Part shown: one piece after another, positions 48,570 through 59,901 of the stretch
How the letters are laid out: the number at the start of each line of letters is the position of its first letter
Numbering within the stretch: the first letter of the stretch is position 1
Assembly (NCBI GenBank): GCA_965644295.1
Contig: CBFFRP010000001.1
Coordinates: forward strand, 62,001 to 126,000
Origin: Paraphysomonas bandaiensis
Lineage: Eukaryota; Chrysophyceae
Direction of reading: 5' to 3'
DNA: 64,000 nucleotides
Notes under the pieces: generated by a model
What the model was told of the DNA's origin: nothing
Database searches by the model: none
Seen by the model: only the letters and a program-made list of their open reading frames with translations
Program-made: the position numbers and the translations under genes

Positions 48570-51500
48570 CTACGCAGCTACATTCGTGACAAGTCGAATG
48601 AACTTTTTCCTTGGAATTGCTTTTAAGAGTGGTGCAAGCTGGTCAATATGCTCTGACTCGATATCTGCTAGATCCGCGCCGGAATAAACTCCCCAGTCTT
48701 CAAGCAATGCCGTCATCGCGGCACGATCGGAAACAAATTTATCGTCACTTAAGATTTCCCATGCTTCTGAGAAACTATTTTTCGAACTGCCTGCGTCGGC
48801 ACTGGGCACATTACCATTTAACAGAGAGGGGTCAGTTTCGCGTACGTCAGTTGGAATCGAGCGAAGAACTTCCACTGCTCGGCCAGCACATTCCGTCACA
48901 ACTCTTTGCGGTGGGATTTCCCATGATGAAAAGTATAAAAACTTTAGCATCGCAGATATTACGTCACAAAGACTCCGCTGCATAAAGTTTTCAGTGGATA
49001 TTGGAATATTACCATCGCAAAGCATTTTAGACGCTAGATCGAGCGTGGCGGCAGGACATAAATCAGGTAGACATGAGAGTATATCTGGGCCAGATATTCT
49101 TTCTATGGTTATTACTTCGTACCCATCTGAATTTTCAGTTTTCACCCTGTTGCCAAACATAAGGGGAAGAATAGCCTGTAACTTTGATTTATCCGAGTGG
49201 TAGCACTCAATGCCAATTATCCACTCCAACAACAAATTATCTACTTTCGCAGGATCATGGGAGAACATACGTTGTAGGCCATCACTCGACACAACTGGCA
49301 GCATGACGGTCGAGTTTATGAGGGCTTTGGCGAAATCCATATCAAACCTCCGTCCTGTTTTCAGCCTCTTTTTGTCCAAAAACACTTCTATTGCCCGGTT
49401 ATCATTACCAACACTATGATTAGTAAACATATCGAACAACACCGATACAAATGTATCGTCATGTAAACCCCATCGATAAGATACGAAAAAATCATATTCC
49501 GATCGGAGATCATATAGTTGCAACCATGGTTCATACAGGCGACGAACGTCTTCATCCGATAGCAACTTTCTTCCCCCAGGTTTGTTTAAAACAGAGCGAC
49601 TAGAAGCCACCTCACGCAATTGATTAAGTGGGATCAAAATACCAGCACTTGCCGTTTCGGAAGATAGAGTTGACACGTCACCTTCGTGGTTCGAAACCGT
49701 GTCACAGTCATAATATAGTGCAGAGAAACAGCGCAAAGACTTCATACATTCCTTCATCACAGCCCGTATTAACTCAATCATTCTATCATGTACTGCCAGA
49801 GGGTTTTTGCCTTCTGCATCTAATCGGATGCAATTCATGTCATCATAGGCAGTCAGACGAAAGCGCTGCCTTCCGAAAGACATAATGGCAACATTACGAT
49901 ACAAACCAACATTCCTGATATTAAACTGCGAATTATGAGAAGTTGCCTGACACCATACTACACTCTTGCCTATGATGCGTTCAAATAAGCCACTCGGAAG
50001 AAAGCCATACGTTTTTAGGTCGCCAGCTGTAATGGTGGTATAAGATTCAAAATCTGAAAATGAGGTGAATACAATGTAACAGCTAGTATACGATGACTGC
50101 GTCCACTGCATGAAATCTGCATCACTAAGATTCGCCAAAGGTAGTAACGCCGGAACCAGGTACTGTTTATTGGCTGACGGTGATTGATCGGAATTTGCTA
50201 CCTGGTCTATGCCTTCGTCGTTGTCAACATTTAGAGGAATTAGCAAACCAAACTTTATCATCAGCTTTAATAGAGTAGGGGATTCCTCAGAGAAGTCCCT
50301 CCAAAGAATAGGCAGCAATTTATCGCTCAACAAACCATTTTGGGACAGCATGAGCCATTCGTTGTAGTGTCGCCTATTGCACTCTTTGTGGACATCAAGG
50401 ACATGATGTGTAGGGTCATTGAGATCAGGTATATGTTTGCATATAATATGGGTCGCAGGAGTTACTAAGTATGACACCGCATCAAGAATGACAACTTCTC
50501 CTAACCCTGGCTCATCGTGCCACAAAACCATACCCATTTCATGCAGAAACAGAAGAAAGTAGCGAACATCATACCCCGTAATGCCACTTTCCGCTGCCAG
50601 CTGTGCAACAGTGTCGAGGGACAGACATGATTTCTTTTGGGCTTGTATAGCATCCAGCGTTTTTAGCCACTTCAATGGGACTAATTTGTGTGTGCAGAAA
50701 TCGTCGTCCATCGCCTTCTCCGCTACTGTGAGAAGTCTCTTTACTGTAGGATCATCGCGTCCTTGAGTATTGTCCACAGGAAAAAACCAGAATGTCGTTG
50801 TGCCCCTAGTCCCCTGTCCCTCTGTATTCTCGAGCACAGAGGGCCAAGCCTTGCATCGCGCGAATTCCTCAAACAGCATTGTGGATATCTTTTCGTGGTC
50901 TCCTGGATCCTTGATAATATCTTTACGAGTTCCTACAAGGGCAATAGGAGCAGTTGTACCCAAGTTAGAATCAAAGGTATGCACGATTATAGAGTTTATC
51001 CAGAATTTCAAATACGCCAGACACTGTAACTTGATATCTTCGGTGGATAAAAGCCACTCCATATTAAAGACTAACAGGTACACACCATTATGGGTCAAAA
51101 ATAGATGATGAATAACGTTGAATATGCTCTGACCGCCGTAATCAAAAACTGATATGATCAAGCTGGACTCCTCTGATGTAAAATCTGAGAGAAGTTTCAT
51201 AACTAGCTCCGCATTGAGTCCGTCATTCAGACCAGTCTCCACCACTCCAGCCCCAGCATTTCCGTCGTCCTTAGCTGGTTTCCCTTGCTCAACTGCGCGA
51301 ACAGCAACTGCTGATGGAGGTTCAACCAGCAAATCCGTATCCTGTTCCTCTTCAACAGTTTCACGCTCAAAATGTGCGGGCAACTGCTCTGTAGTGTTTG
51401 CATCTGTGGCACTCGCAAGTAACACCTCTGATTCCTTCTCAGCCTTTTTCTGTTGCTCTTCCATTCGACGCTGTGACGCCACTAGAGCAGCGATTGCAGC

Positions 51501-53201
51501 CTCTAGCTCTTTCTCCGGTTTTTGGTAAGCATCCCACGAACCTTGACCACCCCGACTGGCGTAACTGACATCGCACGTGAGTTGGTTAATCCCAATCGTA
51601 GATTCAGTTTGTTGAAAAGATTTCCCTACGATGCTGTTGGCGAGAGCAGTTTTCCCAGCCCGCCCTTCCCCCACAATCATGATTCTACTACGACCCCACT
51701 CTTTACTGCCTTGCTGAAGGGCTGCCTGAATAGGATCTACACCAGCTGCTGAACTGCTCAATCCATCGTCAACTACATTGACATGTATGAGAAATAAGAT
51801 CACATAGATGCACTAATACTCACACTTGATATCAAAGTTAAAGGTAGGATCTATTTCCTTCATAGCCTGACGTGCTGCCAGATGGAATGCGCCCTCGACA
51901 TTCACACCTCTCTTAGAAGAGACCTCTACGAAGGGACACGAAAGCTCTTCGGCAAGATCCTACGAATCATAAGGGCAACAGAGAGTGATTAAAGCTATTG
52001 TTTAATACCTTTCCTTCTTGTGTAGACACTGAACGGTCAGACAAGTCACTCTTAAGTCCAACCAGGACAGTTGCACAGTTGGATGCCGCATACCTATACA
52101 GCAGTTAGTACCTATCAATACAAACACATCGACTGACTTTTCTTTTTCTTCCTTCCATGTTGACTTTACATTATCAAATGAGGAACGATCAGTGACACTA
52201 TAAGTCATTATGATCGCATGGGCTCCTTTGTATACAGCTGAAGTTGTCGCTCTAAAGTTCTCAGCCCCTGCTGTGTCCCACTGACACAGGATGTTATACA
52301 GCTATCAGTATATTAACTTTCATATACTCACAATCTGAAGTTTGAAGTTTTTGTTGCTTAAAGACACTCTTTTCACTTTCTGTTGGACAGTAGGAGCAGC
52401 AGATACATGAGAATAGAGTAGGAGTTAGTGTGAGAGGTACGTACAAAGTCAACCCCAATAGTCGTGACCCAGTTATCATCGAAGGCATTATCATTGTATT
52501 TATTCAGTAGGCATGTTTTTCCAACACCAGAATCACCGATCAATATGATCTTCAGTAGTTTCTCCTCATTGCTGTATGATAATATTACAAGTATGCAGTA
52601 ATCCGCATGTGCTAACTATGATATGATACACAGTCAGTGGGGATATGTACGTATCTATCCATATACACATATGATGTATGTACGTGGCATCATATGAGAT
52701 CAACTGTATTATACTATACATAAATACCATATACATATCATAGTGTATACACGATACTATGGGTGGTGTATTACCCGTCATCTGCTACTGGCACCAACAA
52801 CGGCTGTGGAGCACGGGACCTACCAGACGTCTTTTTACTACACATACCATATACATATCAAAGGTATACACGATACTATGGGTGTGTTACCCGTCATCTG
52901 CTGTTGGTACCAACAACGGCTCTGGAGCACGGGACCTGCCAGACGTCTTTATACTACACACACACATACCATATACATATCATAGTGTATACACGATACT
53001 ATTGGTGTTACCCGTCATCTGCTACTGGCACCAACAACGGCTCTGGAGCACGAGACCTACCAGATGTCTTTATACTACACATATAACCATATCAAAGGTA
53101 TACACGATACTATGGGTGTGTTACCCGTCATCTGCTGTTGGCACCAACAACGGCTCTGGAGCACGGGACCTGCCAGACTTCTTCTTCTTCGCTTTCGACA
53201 T
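48570..53201 (-). CDS. Rab - Roc - COR - TIR - SAM-like fusion protein, 1335 aa
   Basis: Ten phase-matched exons: 53201-53125, 53074-53012, 52953-52891, 52837-52775, 52571-52445, 52379-52332, 52280-52138, 52093-52009, 51959-51824, 51772-48570. Residues 1-89 are MSKAKKKK plus four copies of a [13 protein letters not shown](T/V)ADDG linker. Residues about 91-267 are a Rab-type GTPase: [22 protein letters not shown], then GLKSD in place of NKxD, and VSSKRG; it has no C-terminal prenylation cysteines. Residues about 295-560 are a Roc GTPase (GEGRAGKT, a 100-residue acidic coiled insertion, VFDYGGQ, VGTRKD). COR follows to about 850. A TIR domain begins with [10 protein letters not shown] at 1028 and has a candidate catalytic Glu in LLLEW (about 1118). 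Residues about 1268-1330 look SAM-like. It is presumably a nucleotide-switched signalling scaffold; substrate and partners are unknown. If the last intron were retained, a lone Rab ending KCEY would result. Confidence 0.85.
52775..53201 (-). repeat. Tandemly amplified exon cassette, four units
   Basis: Exon plus intron repeats about every 120 bp. The three internal exons (53074-53012, 52953-52891, 52837-52775) are each 63 nt, begin T-ATA/AAA-AAG after TGTGTAG and end GAC-GG before GTAA. They start and end in phase 2, so copies can be gained or lost without shifting the frame. The first exon has the same 3' part behind the start codon. Flanking intron sequence (ATAGTATCGTGTATAC, TACCATATAC) is also repeated. 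The plus-strand open frame through this block is a shadow. Confidence 0.9.
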
Positions 53202-53744
53202 AGCTTACGAGCAACTATCTATACAATGAATTCGATTGACTGCGAACGACTGGCGTACTTCAGCGTGAGGTGTGTGTCAGGTGTGTGTATCATCTCGTGA
53301 TAGATACTCCTGCGCGCAGATGTGCAGCAGCTGCTCCTGCGTACGCACACATACATATTCATAATACGTTATACAGTCTAGACGTTATACAGCAAAGTCT
53401 GGAAGAAGTTGTATAAGATATACAGTGGTATACCATATATACGGCCTGTATATACAAGCATGCTGCTGTAGAGCACAGAGGTATGCAGCATACAAAGAGG
53501 CAGTGTACTATATGGAATACAGTGTACCGGTATACCGGTATTGCGGTACAGCAAAACTCTGTGTGTATCCAAGTACACTACGTACCCCTCTAACATACAC
53601 TCAGATGCATCGATCCACATACATACATGCATATATTGCTGCTGGCTGATCATAGACACGAACCCACTGTCACAATAGCAATATCTAACCTGTTGCTACA
53701 TAAACCACCCCTCATTTGCAATAATATCAAGAGATTTAACTGGA
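53202..53744. promoter_or_regulatory. Divergent promoter, Rab-Roco / COG8
   Basis: This gap has GCAGCAGCTGCTCCTGC at 53323, CATGCTGCTGTAGAGC near 53459 and a GTATGCAGCATAC palindrome at 53480. ACCGGTATACCGGT is near 53528 and TTGCTGCTGGC near 53636. No coding exon is seen. Confidence 0.5.
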
Positions 53745-56077
53745 ATGGAGCCTCCAGAGTCTGTTGGAAGCATTCCTGCCTCAATGGGGCTTCAAAATCT
53801 CCAGGTTTTAATTTCATATAGTGTGCAATGGAATGATTTTCATGTGATAGAGTGAGCCTATGAGACTGACTGCAGAAGCAGAGAGATTGAATGATGAACT
53901 AGATACGTTAGTCATGGACAACTTTCGAGTATTTGTCGAGAACTTGACATGTTCAGGTGTATTGCGCGGCGAGGTACACACTTTTCATATGATATATTCC
54001 ATCTCATGAGATATGAAGGATAAAAAACTACGCGACTACTCCTCTGATCTTGGTGATGATCTTCAACAGCTTTTAGATCTCTGTGGATCATTTCGAGATC
54101 GTGTGAATCAGTATATTACAGGTTTTACTGGACTCTAAATTATGATAATCTATGACCTGATTTCGCAGCACATAAACGAAACAGAAAGACTCTCAAGCAC
54201 AATATGCAGCTCGTTGAGCTCTTAGAGATTCCTCAATTAGTTGATGCATGTTCTCGGAATGGGTTTCACGACGAAGCGCTCGAATTGGCATTGTTCGTTA
54301 ATGGGTTGGAGCGCAAACATATATTCGCAAGTGAAGTACGAGACCACAGCGATGGTACCCCTCGTCAAAGTGGAGGAAATAGCGTCGTGCAGAGCATCGT
54401 CAATGATGTTCATACAACACTTTCTGACCTTCGTAGACAACTACTTGTGCGTTTATCTGTTGAGTCGTCTTTGCCAAAGCTTCTCCAGGTTCTCTCCGCA
54501 CTTAGAAAGTTAGATGGAATTTTAGCTGACCGTCAGTTATCACTGGAACGCCAAAATGGTTTTTACACTCCATCTCTTACTGATCAGCAAGCAGAAGAAG
54601 TCCGAGCTGGCCTGATGCGCAGGATAGAGACTTCCCTGCAGATGAGTTTTCTGGAAGCCAGGGGTGTATGGGTAGAAAGTATGCTGCAAGGCGTTCAAGA
54701 CGAGGCTACCGGTACATATAGCACAGCTACTCATCAGTCAGATTCAACAACCCTAGGTCCATATGGACGCGGAATTGAGATCCTAGAAGTGTATAGGTCA
54801 TCGTGGTTTGCTGTGGTAACTCAGTTCAATGCTTTATTTGGTTCAGCTGATGGCGGGGAAGTCTCCCCGTCGTCACTACTGTCACGGTGGATAGAGTCCC
54901 AGCTAAATTCATTGGTGAAAGAGTTAGAAGTCATTCTAAAAGATATTGATGAGGTGCGCTCATTACGAAGTATTACTTTATGTTTTTCATGGATCATGCC
55001 AGGGTCAATCTGTTCGATCGCTATTAGAGCAGTCTTTCCTGTTCGCCTCTAGAATGTCAGAAGTAGGTTGTGACTTCCGGTCCCATATATTACCTGTATT
55101 CGAATCGGCTGTTGTATGTCGTGTTGAAGACATTTGGAGGAAAGGATTGGATATCTTCAAACAGATGGTGGTCACGGAGAAGTATGCCGTGGATGGGAAT
55201 GCGGACGAGCTGCCAAGAGAGCAGGTGTAGTTTATCGTGTATCTTGAAGTTTTGACATCGTATAGTTTGAAATATGTATGAGTCGATTAATGTATCGGAC
55301 TCTATCGCAACGCTATCCTGTATATGTTATAATCAGTCTACCTATTGTTGTACACAGGTAATACCGCTGTACCTGCGGCAGGACACAGAGGATTCCTCTG
55401 CTTCTGATAATGCCGGCGCCGACTCTGACTCGCACCCGCCACCCCAGGGCCTTATTGGCTTTCCTCCGTTGGCTTATCTGATGAATACTCATCTAGTAGG
55501 ACTTAACTTTTTGAGAGACTGTCCATTGGCCTCTGTAGAGGGGCGTGTGCGGGAGGCTCTGGATCTGCTATTGAGCGACACTTGTAAGTTCTTGGTGAGT
55601 GTGAGTGACGACATTCGACGTTCTGGGCGGAAGTATATATCTGCAGACTCTTCGTCAAGTGGTTTGTTGACTGCGGACTCGATGGATAGACTATATGCAG
55701 AGGCGATAACGAAAGACTTGATTCAGCATTCACTTTGGTGTTTTCAATCTGTTTATACCAATGTCACTCTTCCATCCAAGTCTGGAGCCACACCACCGTT
55801 AGATTCCAGTTTACTTAAAATTAGTGAACATTGCAGGAGAATATTCGAGAAAGCCGACTTAGTGAAAGCTTCACAAGCAATTCCAAGTAAGAAACCTGTG
55901 CTAGCTGTACCATCAACCAGCGATGTCGCTAAGACTGAGGAATTATCGTCAGAAAAAAATTCTGTAAAGCAAGAAAATGCGAACAAGTTAGTGTCAAAGG
56001 AAAGTGGCGAAGATAAAAATATGGAAAGCGAATCTCGCGAAAGTAGACACGATCTCACTGATTCGAATGTAATCTGA
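53745..56077 (+). CDS. COG8: COG8, conserved oligomeric Golgi complex subunit
   Basis: Six exons (53745-53804, 53851-53956, 54011-54121, 54169-54953, 55003-55224, 55358-56077) encode 667 residues. The N-terminal part includes SEPMRLTAEAERLNDELD, matching the start of the COG8/Dor1 helical bundle. LLEIPQLVDACSRNGFHDEALELALFV is the family's most conserved block. An LRRQLL...LPKLLQVLSALRKLD segment follows, then FLEARGVWVESML, EVYRSSWFAVVTQFNALF and the C-terminal GFPPLAYLMN. The last 90 residues are charged and low-complexity. COG8 belongs to lobe B of COG, a tether for retrograde vesicles within the Golgi. Introns are 46-133 nt and all phases agree. Confidence 0.9.
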
Positions 56078-57027
56078 GGGTAGTAGCGTAGTAGCACGTG
56101 ATTGTGAAGTTAATGTTTATATGCCATTTAAAGAAAACTCATTATTTTCTGTGTTTATTGTTATAAAGTGTTTTACGGGAATATAGTCTAAAGGAACATA
56201 AGCCTGCATTTTGTTAACTAAACTACACACGTTTTATTATATACTTATGCATCAGAACCTCTATTCAGGTACACAATGTCTGTAATGCAGTCTGGTGGAG
56301 ATATCTCGTCTCCAGGATGATAAATTATTTATTTCCCTAAAGAGCCCGCTACAATTAGTTTTCTTATAGTAAGGTTTAGACTAAGGCTATACTCTATAAA
56401 GTATGATGAATGAACCACATATTAAAGTGTTACAAAGGCCAGGTACTTAGAGGTTAAAAAAGATAAGGGAAAACAACCAATAGCAGTCAATTGTAGTTGG
56501 TAGACATACTGGACAGAGGATAAAGCAGTGTCACTCCTACGCAACAGATACCACTATTAATCTGATGCGGATAAGTATACATCAACACTGAGTTAGACAT
56601 GGGACTAGATGTGTAGGTGAAGAGAATAAGCAATGTGTGAGCTGGAGCAGTTGCAAGGGATATCTTGCAATAGTGGTCCAGTGTACAGTGTACAGAGTGC
56701 AATGAGAAGATATGCTGGATACACATAGACCCGCGCCTATACTGCTGCTCCTGCTGTGTAGAGTCAACTGACTACGTATGCTGTATTCGACAGTATTACT
56801 TGACGTAGTTCTAATGTATTTCCTGTACTCTGTAGATGATATGAAAAACCGTTTCAATGTGATGAGTGCCTATACGTATATGTGCATACATAACTCTGTA
56901 TACAGACACACGCACCCCTCTATGTCTGTGTATGTATATGCATGCGACAGCACAGAGGAGAGTGCTGATATTAACACTGCAAAACAAGTAGCTCATCTCA
57001 CCTCTATGCATCGTGTGCTAATATAAT
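56078..57027. other. Intergenic region upstream of an unrecognised gene
   Basis: 950 bp between COG8 and the next plus-strand gene. CCTATACTGCTGCTCCTGCTG lies near 56737, about 290 bp before the next start codon, with GTATGCTGTATTCGACAGTA shortly after. Nothing coding is recognised. Confidence 0.55.
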
Positions 57028-59901
57028 ATGAACGAAGCAATGGTGCCTGATGTATTAACACATCGGCGTGAGAGAGCCTGGAACAGTCAAGTGACAGAGC
57101 CAGGCCCTCCTCCTCTTCGATGGCGCAGAGCTGAGTCACCTGATAACAACCTGAAGAATCTAGTTATTAAAGGAAAATTACCTGCCGTATCTGCACCTAA
57201 AACACTGCCTACACGAACCTCTATTGATGCAACATCTGCCACTCCCTCTGCTTTCAATTCCATTGCTGCTACATTTGGTTTTCAGCATCATCACGGCACC
57301 GATCGAAATGTCGAATTAAAAGTATTGAAACTCATATTGAAACGTGAGAATATGTTGAGTGTATTATCTGAAATATGCTTCCCGAAACACACCAATCAAG
57401 TAGAGCTACAGAATAAGAAGGGAACAGGAGTGTTGGATATGATGACTGAAATAAGGAAAGTGACTGTGGATCTCGTTGAGATGGTTTGCTATTGGCGTAC
57501 AACAATGGTAGGACAAGACCCAGAAGTACCACGACCATTTATATATGAAGATAGAAATTACTTGCTAAAAGTCATTACAGATTTAGATTTTCTAGGTGAC
57601 GTATCGTCATTGATAGATGGGCTAGGTATATCTCAAGACAAAATGCTGAAAAACCCTTTAATGCTCCCAGAGACACTTGACGTTGAAAAGCTATCTTCAA
57701 TGCCGGAGGAATGGGCCGAGAAAGACGCCAATGGTGATACAGAGAGTGAGTTATACCAAGAGCGCTTACGTCTCCGCAAAGTGGAACATATACTCCTACA
57801 GGAAATGGAATTTAATAAACGCGGTTCCCCATCAATTGCTTGGAATGAGAGCAGTATATTAACCTCAGTGAGTACAGATGGTGGATATTCTGAAGGACGG
57901 CACGTAGTAGAACGAGCTATGTCTGCCCAGCGCAAGATGGATATGCTGGATTGGTACAATCAGGCTAGGGCCCAGATGTTGAAGCTGGAGTTGGCTCAGA
58001 GCGAGAAACTAAACGCAGATATTGTTTCCACGCATCGCTTGGAGATTCCAGACCTCAGCAAAGAGCCACCCCGGGCTAAATATTCTTATTCGCCCCCACG
58101 GATGGTAGAGCCAATCACCCTGTATGAGCTCGCTTCAACTAACGTCGATGAACCGCTGGGTTATTCCCGGTCTCGATCACCGACGTCCCCGCCACAAACT
58201 AGTAAGGTACGTCGTGTGAAAGGCTTGCCGGAGCCCCAGACGGATTCTCGTACCGAGACCATGGTATCCCTTTTTCCAGAGCTAGAGATAACAAGCACTG
58301 ATTTGCATACGGTGTCTTCCCTGTCAACAGCGCCAAGAAGTCTTACACTTGCAGGGGCGGCGATATTAATAGTTCTCGCCGACGGGACAGAGGTATGATA
58401 GAGAGATTTGTGCACCAAATCGTGATGTCTTCATAGGTACCCGATGATATTACATGGGAAGCATTCAGAGGAGCTGCTATAAGAACCGTCATGGCTGAGG
58501 AAATGAATGCAGTGATGCCCTATACTATCCCGAACGTGAGTCCTTTTCCTTATTTACTACTCCTGTGATATTTGTATAGTACAAGGTGCGCGCTATGACT
58601 CCTTTCTTGACTGGATTGCGAGAGGTACATGAAGAAGACATTAAAAGCGACGCTTCCTTTTCTGACCAGTCATCATCTAAGAACCCTGGGACCAAAATTA
58701 TTAACTGGGTCATTGAGGTAGGAAATAAACCTTTTCTCCAAAGCATCGTTATAGGAGTGTGTAGGTGATGACTGCGGCTACCAACCCTCCAACAAATCTC
58801 AACCAATCCACATCCCAGTCAAGCTTTCGCTCTGTTATGTCTCGCCGAAGTGCTGCGACAGCTGCCAGGAAGAAACGTGCAGCTCAGGAGAAAAACGCTA
58901 TTCCTAGCGACTTAAAAGTGATTTACTCTACCGAATCCACTGAGCTCCTACCCGAAACGACTCTAAAAATTTATCTTCTTTTGCCTCGTAAGAAGCCCCC
59001 TACGACCCAATTGAAGCGTTATATCGTTAAAGTAGTCAACGAAGAAAATTTTCAAACTGCAGAGGCTCCTATAAATGCTAGGGAGATGGAGAGCTATAAG
59101 TATGACCTCCGCGAATCATTTCCTAATGTAGATATTAACGAAATATTTAAACCCGCCTCCAGCAACTGGTGGAAAACATATCTTACATCTATCGTTACGG
59201 TTAAGCAAGTCAACCCGAATGAGATATCTCTAAGGGTAAGCAAGCGCCTTATCAAAAATGTGGTGGGGGGTCTAGCAGCGGAGAGAAAACAATACTCTGA
59301 ATGTGACTCTGTCTCTGAAGTATCTCTGAAGGACCTTGTTGATTTGCCGCCTCAAAATGGGGGTTGGGATTTTCATACTCAATCCGAAGAGGAAAAATCA
59401 GGGAAGGGGTCTGCTGCTGATTCTGTCAAAAAGACAGTTGACCAGCCTGAGGCTCATATGTCTCCCCCTGAGGGTGTGGCTAGAAATGGTGACAAGTCCG
59501 AAGAAAATGATGTGACTCCACAAAGTGTTACTGATGCTAACCCAACGGATAAGTCCACATCAGACGAAAATGAAGAAAAGCGTGATGGTGTAAGCAATAA
59601 CAATGATGACAATAAAGTGGAGAGCAACAAAAGTGGTGATTATGATACGGACAACTATAATACGGATTATGGAGAGTCTGAGTTCGAGAATGAATCTGTA
59701 AGTAGTCCCCAGAAGGGGAAAACTGTGGACCTGTCGGCTACTCAGGGTAGTATAGCATATGGTGATGATGAATTTGATAATGAGGAACCGCCACCTCAAC
59801 CAGAAGTTGCCAAACCTTCTGCGAAAGTGGAATCTGAAGAAGATTATGCGGACGATGGTTATGAGGACGATGCATATGCAGATGACTTCGCTGATGAGTA
59901 A
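57028..59901 (+). CDS. Unrecognised protein with acidic C-terminus, 912 aa
   Basis: Four exons (57028-58392, 58437-58535, 58580-58717, 58765-59901), all phase 0. The N-terminal 100 residues are Pro/Ser/Thr-rich. Residues about 95-210 are helical and well ordered (VELKVLKLILKRENMLSVLSE, GVLDMMTEIRKVTVDLVEM). A second helical part contains ERLRLRKVEHILLQEMEFNK and MLDWYNQARAQMLKLELAQ. A Ser-Pro-Arg segment near 370 (SRSRSPTSPP) precedes a possible domain, ITWEAFRGAAIRTVMAEEM. After 530 come an Arg/Ala-rich helix, a beta-rich segment (LKIYLLLPRKK, LKRYIVKVV) and a 170-residue Asp/Glu tail ending DDAYADDFADE. I do not recognise the family. The last exon could be a separate gene starting at the ATG 58768, but the splice into it is clean. 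Confidence 0.7.

Noticed and set aside
51785-51803. Start codon of a separate Roco gene at 51803
   Set aside because: The residues before VDDGLSSS lie in an intron with a good acceptor, and the exon joins the Rab domain in phase.
52743-53229. Plus-strand frame over the 120-bp repeat block
   Set aside because: It is the antisense of the four amplified exons, whose minus-strand splice sites and phases fit the Rab-Roco gene.
58768-59901. Independent gene starting at MTAATNPPTNL
   Set aside because: A clean 47-nt intron joins it in phase to the preceding exon; kept as the last exon, with the alternative noted.
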